From assembly GCA_905182165.1 (NCBI GenBank), contig CAJJAK010000006.1, positions 1-64,000 of the forward strand: DNA of 64,000 nt, given 5' to 3'. This document shows positions 56,874-64,000 of this stretch, piece by piece (positions within the stretch are counted from its first letter, which is position 1; every line of letters starts with the position of its first letter). Below the pieces are notes generated by a model. The model was not told the origin of the DNA. It did not search any database and worked only from the letters and a program-made list of their open reading frames with translations. The position numbers were made by a program, and so were the translations under genes. This stretch comes from an uncultured Paracoccaceae bacterium (GTDB taxonomy: Bacteria > Pseudomonadota > Alphaproteobacteria > Rhodobacterales > Rhodobacteraceae).

Positions 56874-58244
56874 CTAATAAGAATATTCTTTATAGATATT
56901 TTTTAAATCTTTACCCCACTCGTTTTCGTATTTATCAATAAGATCACATGCAGGAGATTTTCCTGTCTCTATCACTTCTTCAATGGAATTTAAAAAATGA
57001 CATTCATCAGGAACTAGACCACCGTTGCCAGATCGTGCGCGGTTTTTTAATCCAGACCTGGAAATATCTACTAATTCTTTTGCCAAGCTCAACATAGATA
57101 TACCGTTAACATTTGCAGAAACACCATCTTCTGAGGCAGCAATCCGCATTTCCTCTCTAGTGCTGGCATCCCATGTCTTGCAAATATCCCAAGCACTATC
57201 TAAAGAATCTTGGTCATACATTAAGCCTACCCAAAAAGCTGGTAATGCACAGATGCGCCGCCAAGGGCCACCATCTGCGCCACGCATTTCCATAAACTGC
57301 TTAATGCGAGCTTCAGGGAAAACAGTTGTTAAATGGTCTGCCCAATCTGAAATTTTTGGTTTTTCACCTGGAAGGGCAGGTAACTTTCCTTTTAAAAAAT
57401 CTCTAAATGATTGTCCCAATGCATCTATATACTTCCCATCACGATAAACAAAATACATTGGAACATCTAAAACATACTCAGTCCAAGCATCAAAGCCAAA
57501 ATCCTGCTCAAATACAAACGGAAGCATTCCTGTTCTGTCTTCGTCTAAATCTCGCCATACTCTACTCCGCCAACTTTTATGGTTATTTAGTTTCCCTTCA
57601 AAAAACGGAGAATTTGCAAATAGAGCTGTAGCAACAGGCTGGAGTGCTAATCCTACACGCATTTTTTTAATCATATCTTCTTCAGAAGAAAAATCTAAAT
57701 TTACTTGTACAGTGCAAGTTCTATACATCATTTGTGTGCCATGAGTTCCCACACGACCCATGTAATCTGTCATTAATTTATAACGCCCTTTTGGCATCAT
57801 TGGCATTTCTTCATGCGACCATTCTGGTGCCGCCCCCAATCCAAGAAAACCTGCACCAATTTTATTAGCGATATCTCTTACTTCGCTTAAGTGTTGATTA
57901 ACTTCATCACAGGTTTCATGGATTGAATCTAAGGGTGCTCCTGACAGTTCCAATTGACCGCCTGGCTCTAAACTTACGTTTGCTCCCTCTTTAGTCAATC
58001 CAATTATATTCCCACCTTCTAAAATTTCTGACCAGTTATAGGTGTCTCTTAACCCCTGTAACATAGCCTTTATTGAACAACTGCCGTCGTAGGGAAGTGG
58101 GGCAAAGCTATCTTTGACATAGCCAAATTTTTCGTGTTCGGTTCCTATTTTCCAGTCTTCTTTTGGCTTGCAGCCAGCGTTTAAATATTCTGCTAATTGT
58201 CCGTAATGTTCAATTAGTCCGCCTCCAGATTGTGGGATAGACAT
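56874..58244 (-). CDS. gshA: Glutamate-cysteine ligase, plant/alphaproteobacterial type
   Basis: A 456-residue GCS2-family ligase for the first step of glutathione synthesis. The ATP/glutamate block is WKIGTEHEKFGYV; further typical segments are LEPGGQLELSGAPLDSIHET and YMGRVGTHGTQMMYRTCTVQ, and the C-terminal ESP-like SIEEVIETGKSPACDLI. No indel. It is downstream of a small membrane-protein gene and rsmE on the same strand, the order rsmE-(hyp)-gshA. Confidence 0.94.
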   Translation of the reverse strand: MSIPQSGGGLIEHYGQLAEYLNAGCKPKEDWKIGTEHEKFGYVKDSFAPLPYDGSCSIKAMLQGLRDTYNWSEILEGGNIIGLTKEGANVSLEPGGQLELSGAPLDSIHETCDEVNQHLSEVRDIANKIGAGFLGLGAAPEWSHEEMPMMPKGRYKLMTDYMGRVGTHGTQMMYRTCTVQVNLDFSSEEDMIKKMRVGLALQPVATALFANSPFFEGKLNNHKSWRSRVWRDLDEDRTGMLPFVFEQDFGFDAWTEYVLDVPMYFVYRDGKYIDALGQSFRDFLKGKLPALPGEKPKISDWADHLTTVFPEARIKQFMEMRGADGGPWRRICALPAFWVGLMYDQDSLDSAWDICKTWDASTREEMRIAASEDGVSANVNGISMLSLAKELVDISRSGLKNRARSGNGGLVPDECHFLNSIEEVIETGKSPACDLIDKYENEWGKDLKNIYKEYSY

Positions 58245-58308
58245 TTGTGAACCTCTATTAGTTTTGTTTTATTGAGTGGTGAACTTAAGATTTAACCAAG
58301 TCAAGTAT

Positions 58309-58818
58309 CTATTTTTCCCAAATTTTCTTGGTTGAGCTTTTTGGGTTGTTTGCCGCGTTAATTAGATGCGTAGATTCTACACCTGGAAGCGTTAAAAATA
58401 TGTCAAAGAGTTTTTCGTTTCCAAATGCATTTAAAGGTATATTTATAATTGACTGATCTTCAGTCTTTAATCTCCAACTGGGACCAAATGTATTTGAAAT
58501 ACTTATTTCAATGGAGATTATATTATCTGCGGAAAATGCAAGCCCGCCAGTGGGATCAAAGTAAACGATTTGTCTTTCTTTTATCTCCACTAATCCTAAG
58601 CCGTTTGGGAATTGAGAAAATGACAACCGTCTATGAGCAACAATTGCTATGCAAATACCTATAATTGCAATTATATATCCAGAAAATTGAAGTATTAGAT
58701 TGTATTTAGACGCACCATGAAAACCTATCCACAATCCTAAAGCGGCAATAATTAAGCTAATGAGGCACTCTCTCCATTTGTATAGCCACAATTTTATTTC
58801 TGGTCTTAGAAAAGACAT
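58309..58818 (-). CDS. Membrane protein of unknown function
   Basis: A 169-residue protein with two closely spaced helices (CLISLIIAALGLWIGFHG and FSGYIIAIIGICIAIVAH) in the first 70 residues, then a soluble domain of alternating strands (GLGLVEIKERQIVYFDP, DNIISIEISISN) that resembles a bacterial PH-like domain. No family name is certain. Its start touches the rsmE stop at 58818, and gshA follows after 65 bases. Confidence 0.72.
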   Translation of the reverse strand: MSFLRPEIKLWLYKWRECLISLIIAALGLWIGFHGASKYNLILQFSGYIIAIIGICIAIVAHRRLSFSQFPNGLGLVEIKERQIVYFDPTGGLAFSADNIISIEISISNTFGPSWRLKTEDQSIINIPLNAFGNEKLFDIFLTLPGVESTHLINAANNPKSSTKKIWEK

Positions 58819-59544
58819 TACCAGTCACCAAAATTATTTTGCCAAAAAGTTAAGGCTGCAACAACTGCGGTGTCTGCTCTTAAAATTCGAGGTCCAAGAC
58901 TAATTGGAAAGGTTTGTTTATGATTATTTAAAAAAGCTTGTTCTTTGGAGGAAAAACCACCTTCAGGGCCAACTAATATAGCCCAGCTAGAAAAATGTGT
59001 ATTTGGTTTTTCAACTTTTGTTCCAGATAAGGATTCATCGCAGTATAATATGCCCCTATTTTTTGGCCAAGCATCTAATATTTCATTCAGGTCAGTTAAT
59101 TTTTCCACAACTGGAACAAATGTTCCTCTGCATTGCTCAGCTGCTTCAACTGCATGAGCATGCAAATTTTCTCTTTTAATTCGTTCCGAATTTGTAAAAT
59201 CAGTTTTAACTGGTATTATTCTCCGCTCCCATTTCCGTAGCTTTTTCAATAATGAAGTTTGTTCTATTTTTTTTAATTGGAGCAAAAAGAAGCCATATAT
59301 CGGGAGGGTTTAATTGTATTTGGGTTTGTTCATGCACTATTCCACATGTATTTTTTTTACCAATTTCGATAAGCTCAACTTTCCAAGCGCCATCGTGACC
59401 GTTAAAAATATCTAGAGTATCACCAATTTTCAATCGCATAACCTTATATAAATAATGCGATTGATCTTTATTAAAGAGGATCTCTTGCTCTTTTGATATA
59501 GAACCGTCTACATAAAGACGTATTTTTGAATTTTTATATAACAT
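58818..59544 (-). CDS. rsmE: 16S rRNA m3U1498 methyltransferase (one frameshift)
   Basis: SPOUT-family SAM methyltransferase. The N-terminal PUA-like part (MRLKIGDTLDIFNGHDGAW) leads to FIIEKATEMGAE, where the frame slips near 59222 and resumes RIIPVKTDFTNSERI. The knot motifs are LVGPEGGFSSKE and SLGPRILRADTAVVAAL. About 241 residues, normal. Divergent from ubiA with only 11 bases between starts. Confidence 0.93.
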
Positions 59545-59555
59545 ATTAAGTATTT

Positions 59556-60544
59556 ATGACGCCAGCTGATCAAAATCCAGAAAAAGTTTTATTACGTGCT
59601 GATGGGCGTGTCTCAGATGCTATAAAATCAAATTGGGTAGATAATTATTGCCCTGAATGGTCTAAACCTTTTTTAAGACTTTCTCGCCTGGATAGACCAA
59701 TTGGGACATGGCTATTACTAATACCTTGTTGGTGGGGACTTTTAATAGCCATAATAGATGATGGTGGATCGTTAATTGATTTAGATACCATCTGGATTGC
59801 ATCAGTGTGTTTTTTTGGCGCTTTTTTGATGAGGGGAGCTGGCTGTACCTGGAATGATATTACTGACAGAAACTTGATGGTAAAGTTGCTCGGTCAAAAT
59901 CTCGCCCTTTACCAGCAGGCTTGATTACTGTGAAATTAGCAGTAATTTGGATGCTTCTTCAGTTAATAATGTCAGCCATTTTATTATTTACCTTGAACTG
60001 GTTTGCAGTTTTAGTTGGAGCTCTTTCTTTAGTGGTGGTGGCTATATATCCGTTTGCAAAAAGATTTACTTGGTGGCCACAGTTATTTTTAGGCCTAGCA
60101 TTCAATTGGGGAGCGTTATTAAGCTGGTCAGCGTATCAGGGTGATTTGGGCTTTGCCCCAATATTTTTATATCTTTCTGGAATTTGCTGGACATTATTTT
60201 ATGATACAATTTATGCTCATCAAGACAAGGAGGACGATATATTAATTGGTATTAAATCTACTGCGCTGCGCTTAGGCGATAATACCTATAGTTGGTTATA
60301 TGGCTTTGTAATTGGGTTAGTATTTTTTAACTTGTTATGCCTATTGTGCGTTTATTTCAAAATTAGTGATTTTGTACCTCTGCTTTTCTGTATATTTGGT
60401 ATTTTGATTATGACGTTTCATTTACTTATTCAAATCAAAAAACTAGATATTAATGACTCGGAGAAATGTTTAATTATTTTTCGCTCAAATCGAGATTCAG
60501 GACTTATACTTGTTGCGATTCTCTGTATCGCAGTCTTGGTTTAA
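59556..60544 (+). CDS. ubiA: 4-hydroxybenzoate polyprenyltransferase (one frameshift)
   Basis: Integral membrane enzyme adding the polyprenyl tail in ubiquinone synthesis. The first prenyl-diphosphate motif is GCTWNDITDR (NDxxD); the frame slips near 59877 and resumes GKVARSKSRPLPAGLITV; the second motif is YDTIYAHQDKEDD (DxxxD). Eight or nine helices, about 328 residues. Together with coq9 it indicates ubiquinone as respiratory quinone. Confidence 0.94.
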
Positions 60545-60588
60545 TTTAAAATGATTATTTTAATTATTGATTGTTGTTTCAGGTTGAT

Positions 60589-62396
60589 ATGAAAAAAATT
60601 ATAAACATATTTTTTATTACACTTATTGTATCTGTTTTATTTATTGTCTTCGCATTTGTATTGGTGAATTATTTTGAAAAGAAAACACTTGATGCGGTGC
60701 TAAAAGAAACATCTGATACTGAATTAAGTTGGTTAGAAGTTTCAACTGACGGTACGCGAGTAATTGTTAGTGGTTTTGCACCAGACGAGGCCAATCGATT
60801 TATCGCAACTTCAAAAATTTCTTCTATCATCAATTCTGAAAGAATAATCGACCAAATAATTGTAAAAAAACAAATTACTCCATCAACAATAGAGTATGTA
60901 TTAGAAATACTCAGGGATGATAATCATATAAGTGTTATTGGTTTTGTGCCTACAAATTTGCAATCTAAAAAATTAATAGGCAATTTTTTAATATTGCTAA
61001 AGACTTAGAAGTTCGCAATTTACTGGAAGTTTCGTCTTTTCCGATAACTGATGCCTGGAAAAGAACATTGGATTATGCTATTTCTAGTGTGAAACTATTA
61101 CCAAATTCTAAGATTTCGATTGCAAAAGAAGAAATTTGGATTTCGGCCCTTAGCGAAAGTATTGATGATAAGATTAGAATTGAAAATCAACTTACCTCAC
61201 TAGACCCAGGGTTTTTTAAATTACATTTGGATATTCAGTCGCCCAGACCCTTAATCCAACCATTTTCACTAAGATTTACTATGGACGAGAGTGGGGCTTC
61301 TTTAGACAAGTGTTCAGCTAGTGATGAATATTCGAAAGTAGTAATTTTAAGCGCCATGATTAAGCTTGGTGTTGATAAGGAAAGTGATTGTGAAATTGGT
61401 ATTGGCGTTCCTGCAGAAAGTTGGGTGGATGCTGTAATAATTGCTGCTACATATGTTAAGGAGTTTGAAATTGCTTCATTAACTTTTGAAAATCATAATG
61501 TCTCTCTTGTAGTCTCTGGAAATACTGGAAATGACAAGTTTGAAAATATAATTGATAAATTAAAGAAAGCTTTACCGAATGAATTTCAAGTTGCTGCAAC
61601 TCTTCAACCAGTTCTGACAAAAGAAATTGATAATACAAATACCTTCACCGTAATAAAGAGCCTTGACGGTGTTGTGGAGCTAAAAGGTTTTTTGAATGAT
61701 CATACTGCAGAAATAGCTGTTAGGAGTTATGCCAGCTCAATTTTTGGATCAAATAATATTAATGACTCACTCAGATTGAGCGACAAGTTGCCTCAGAACT
61801 GGCCAATTCAAGTTCTGACTGGCTTGGAGGTAGTAGGTCTTTTAGATCATGGAAGTTTAATCATAGAGCCAAATACTATTCTATTAGAGGGGAAATCAGC
61901 CAATCCAGAGATAAAATCAATAGTGTCCGAAATACTTTCTAAAAAATTAGGTAATGATATATTGTATACTTTAAAGTTAGAATATGATGAGCAGTTAGTT
62001 CCAAAACCAATAGGACTGGATGCTAAGAAATGTGTTTTAGATATAAATAATGTGATTGAGACACTTGGCATTGAATTTGCACCTGGAGAAATTGTTTTAC
62101 AAAAATCCTCTAATGACACCTTAAGAAATATGGCAGATATTATGCAAACTTGTTATATAGTTCCTATGGAAATTGGTGGCCACACGGATAGTCAAGGTCG
62201 TAAGAGTTTAAATCTTTCTATAAGTCAGGCAAGAGCAGAGGCTGTAATGGATTCATTATTAAGTTATGACATCTTAACTGGTAATTTGATTGCAAAGGGA
62301 TACGGTGAAAGCACACCAATCGCAGATAATAAAACATCAGAAGGTCGTAATAAAAACCGTCGGATTGAATTTACATTAATAATGAATGACGATTAG
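60589..62396 (+). CDS. OmpA-family protein (one frameshift)
   Basis: About 600 residues from ATG 60589: a signal-anchor (IINIFFITLIVSVLFIVFAF), a long region of repeated BON-like alpha/beta modules (for example RVIVSGFAPDEANRFIA and VVELKGFLNDHTAEIAVRS), and a C-terminal OmpA peptidoglycan-binding domain with GGHTDSQGRKSLNLSISQAR and GYGESTPIADNKTSEGRNKN. The frame slips in a T6 run near 60985, then EVRNLLEVSSFPITDAW is read. It probably anchors the envelope to peptidoglycan. Confidence 0.88.
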
Positions 62397-62421
62397 CATA
62401 TAATTATTTTAGAAAGAAAAG

Positions 62422-62742
62422 ATGGATAAGTTTGAACTCACATTAATCGTTGCATTTGCATTGCTAGTGTCTTTTGTGATTGGTTGGATATTATCACGAC
62501 TTTTTCGAAATATTAATCAAAATCCTCACCTGGAGGAGAGTGATGTGAACGAACTTACAACCACACTGCTCAATGTTGAAGAAGAAAGAGATAACACAAT
62601 TGCTTATGTGCAAAATAGAGAAAAAGAATTGGCTAATCAATTGGGCCAAGTTAAGGCTGAGCTAAATGCTGCCATGGACGGTTTGGGTTCGGCTCGGCGA
62701 GAAGTAGCGGAACTAAAAGAAAAGTTGTTGTCACAGGAATAG
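62422..62742 (+). CDS. Small membrane-anchored coiled-coil protein
   Basis: A 106-residue protein: one N-terminal helix (LIVAFALLVSFVIGWILS) followed by about 70 residues of heptad-rich coiled coil (NELTTTLLNVEEERDNTI ... ELKEKLLSQE). Function unknown. It follows the OmpA-like gene after about 25 bases, same strand, and may act with it in the envelope. Confidence 0.78.
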   Translation: MDKFELTLIVAFALLVSFVIGWILSRLFRNINQNPHLEESDVNELTTTLLNVEEERDNTIAYVQNREKELANQLGQVKAELNAAMDGLGSARREVAELKEKLLSQE

Positions 62743-62746
62743 CGTT

Positions 62747-63188
62747 CTACCAACGTGTTAGTGCAGCCTCATCAGTCTCTTTACTAAGAACCCAGTTACT
62801 GCCCTTATCTGTAAATTCCTTTTTCCAAAACGGAGCTCGACTTTTTAAATAATCCATCAAGTATTCTGCCGCTTGAAACGCGTCAACCCTATGGCTTGAA
62901 GCCGTAACAACCATCATTATTATTTCGTTGACTTTAAGATTGCCATATCGATGAATAACTAAACAATTAGAAAGTTTCCAACGTTTGTTTACTACATTTA
63001 TCATCTCTTCTATCGCTATTTTTGTCATAGATGGATAATGCTCGATATGTAATTTTTTTAAATTTGATTCTTCATTGTTTCTAACAACACCCGTAAAGCT
63101 GACAATGGCTCCACAGTTAATTGATTGTTTTTGAAAGTTTTACTTCTTCACTGAAATCAAAAGCAACATTCTGAACTCTAACAATCAT
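62747..63188 (-). CDS. moaE: Molybdopterin synthase catalytic subunit MoaE (one frameshift)
   Basis: Large subunit of molybdopterin synthase. ATG at 63188 gives MIVRVQNVAFDFSEEVKL; after a slip near 63118 the core NCGAIVSFTGVVRNNEESN and LHIEHYPSMT follow, then VIHRYGNLKVNEIIMMVVTA and SRAPFWKKEF with the active-site lysines. About 147 residues. Its ATG lies one base before the moaD stop codon, so the two are coupled. Confidence 0.92.
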
Positions 63189-63189
63189 T

Positions 63190-63448
63190 TTAGCCACCAG
63201 TCATTGGTGGAAAAAATGCGACTTCTCTCACAGATGCTAGAGAGGTTGAGAAATCTACCAGGTTTTGGTCGACGGCAACACGCACTGAAGAAATATCTTC
63301 GAATGCGGCTGCATTTTTCATTTTTTAATTTCAGTTCATTAATTAGTTCTTTAACATTCTCAGACTTTGTTTCCAACTTTTCTTCAGAAGCACCTACACC
63401 TTCCCGGATCCAAGAAAAATATAATATTCTAATCATTTCTAGTTTCAT
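63190..63448 (-). CDS. moaD: Molybdopterin synthase sulfur carrier MoaD (one frameshift)
   Basis: Small ubiquitin-like subunit. It begins MIRILYFSWIREGVG (ATG 63436; 63448 is an alternative) and, after a slip near 63318, reads AAFEDISSVRVAVDQNL and ends VAFFPPMTGG. The terminal GG is the site of thiocarboxylation. About 85 residues. The start overlaps the end of pgsA. Confidence 0.9.
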
Positions 63449-64000
63449 TTTTTATAAAATTTAAAGCTTTTCGTAGATAATCATAGCCGCTTAAAAATGT
63501 CAAAACTGTTGCTATCCATAAGAGTGAAAGACTTCCTAAAAGTGATAGTGATCCCAAGTTAATTGTCTTATCAACTGAATAATTTATTAAATTTTCGTTA
63601 ATTAATTGATCTCCACCTGGTGTATTATAAAACTTTGCAATTAAAGAAAGAAAAAGACTACATATTGCAATTATTTGTATGGAAGTTTTCCATTTAGCGA
63701 GCCGTGTAACTGATAAAAGTTTTGCATTTTCTCCTAAGAATTCACGCAATCCAGAGACTAAAACTTCACGAAATATAATAATTAAGGTTGGTATTACGAT
63801 CATTGGGCTAAACTTAAAAGGAAGTAACAAAACCATTAAGGCCATTATGACCATTGCTTTGTCTGCTATAGGGTCCATCATTTTTCCAAATGCAGTTTCC
63901 TGTTTCCAAAGTCTTGCCAAGTAACCATCTACAAAATCTGTTATGCCGGCTATGATGAAAATAATTAATGCAATGGAGTAGGATAAAGGCTGTTGGAAAT
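63429..64000 (-). CDS. pgsA: CDP-diacylglycerol-glycerol-3-phosphate 3-phosphatidyltransferase, 5' end beyond window
   Basis: C-terminal 185 or so residues of the membrane enzyme that commits lipid to phosphatidylglycerol. The CDP-alcohol phosphotransferase motif is complete: ITDFVDGYLAR followed by FGKMMDPIADK (DGxxAR...GxxxDxxxD). Helices FSPMIVIPTLIIIF, IQIIAICSLFLSLIA and LGSLSLLWIATVLTFLSG follow. A stretch NTPGGDQLINENLINYS forms a longer loop than usual. The N-terminus lies past 64000. Confidence 0.93.
   Translation of the reverse strand, partial: FQQPLSYSIALIIFIIAGITDFVDGYLARLWKQETAFGKMMDPIADKAMVIMALMVLLLPFKFSPMIVIPTLIIIFREVLVSGLREFLGENAKLLSVTRLAKWKTSIQIIAICSLFLSLIAKFYNTPGGDQLINENLINYSVDKTINLGSLSLLGSLSLLWIATVLTFLSGYDYLRKALNFIKNETRND

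Noticed and set aside
1..64000. Toxin-antitoxin, restriction, prophage or other defence module
   Set aside because: No recombinase, capsid, nuclease-antitoxin pair or methyltransferase-endonuclease pair was recognised; nearly all genes are housekeeping or metabolic.

Overview
The window is an AT-rich stretch (lines I counted by hand run 33-38% G+C) of an alphaproteobacterial chromosome. Gene content and order look Rhodobacterales-like: COQ9 divergent from rpsU, an NDUFS4-type complex I subunit, xdhABC, PuuD-type urate oxidase, cbtB-cbtA-cobW-cobN-cobO behind a cobalamin riboswitch, ubiA/rsmE/gshA, moaE/moaD/pgsA, and a TrcR/DUF1013 regulator. Low G+C and tight packing suggest a streamlined pelagic lineage (inference). 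About 27 single-base indels split essential genes (dnaE, hisS, uvrB, smc, serA, serC and others) while the protein sequence resumes in another frame. This points to sequence or assembly error rather than gene decay, so split reading frames are reported here as single genes.

Layout. 0.1-5.1 kb: purine catabolism operon on the minus strand (5-hydroxyisourate hydrolase, xdhA, xdhB, xdhC, then the start of an ABC transporter ATPase). 5.2-11.3 kb: dnaE, slyX, hisS, and an esterase whose end is replaced by half a tRNA. 11.3-18.6 kb: carboxymuconolactone-decarboxylase-like protein, aldehyde dehydrogenase, two small proteins, urate oxidase puuD, sulfotransferase, nuclease-like protein, MFS transporter. 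18.7-30.6 kb: uvrB, complex I subunit, tRNA-Arg, pncB, the serine genes serB/serC/serA (serC has a structured leader), and smc. 30.8-38.2 kb: B12-riboswitch operon for cobalt uptake and cobalamin synthesis. 38.2-44.8 kb: trcR, quinone oxidoreductase, coq9, rpsU, a lipoprotein, a tiny cytochrome oxidase subunit, an MBL hydrolase, sua5 and yqgE. 44.9-52.2 kb: a DsbD-N-like protein and a five-gene ECF sigma / anti-sigma candidate / metal-sensor / RND efflux operon. 52.6-64 kb: moaB, uracil-DNA glycosylase, pyrB-pyrC'-plsY, gshA, rsmE, ubiA, an OmpA-like protein, moaE, moaD, pgsA.

Connections. Xanthine dehydrogenase, PuuD and HIU hydrolase form consecutive steps from xanthine to OHCU. The dehydrogenase needs molybdopterin, for which moaB, moaD and moaE are present. 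cobN needs cobalt, which cbtAB is expected to import under B12 feedback.

The most striking observations are mosaic joints. A 58-codon LpxB-like piece sits in frame inside cobN in place of a conserved cobN block. A 5' fragment of a fadD-like gene with an upstream terminator replaces the 3' ends of both cobO and trcR. The 3' half of a tRNA-Arg(TCG) is fused to a truncated esterase. Two tracts of 50-60% G+C (serC 5' end, smc 3' end) stop abruptly close to frameshifts. These are either natural short-patch recombination or, more probably, chimeric assembly of co-occurring marine bacteria. Read mapping across the joints would decide. I did not find a clearly new defence or mobile system.
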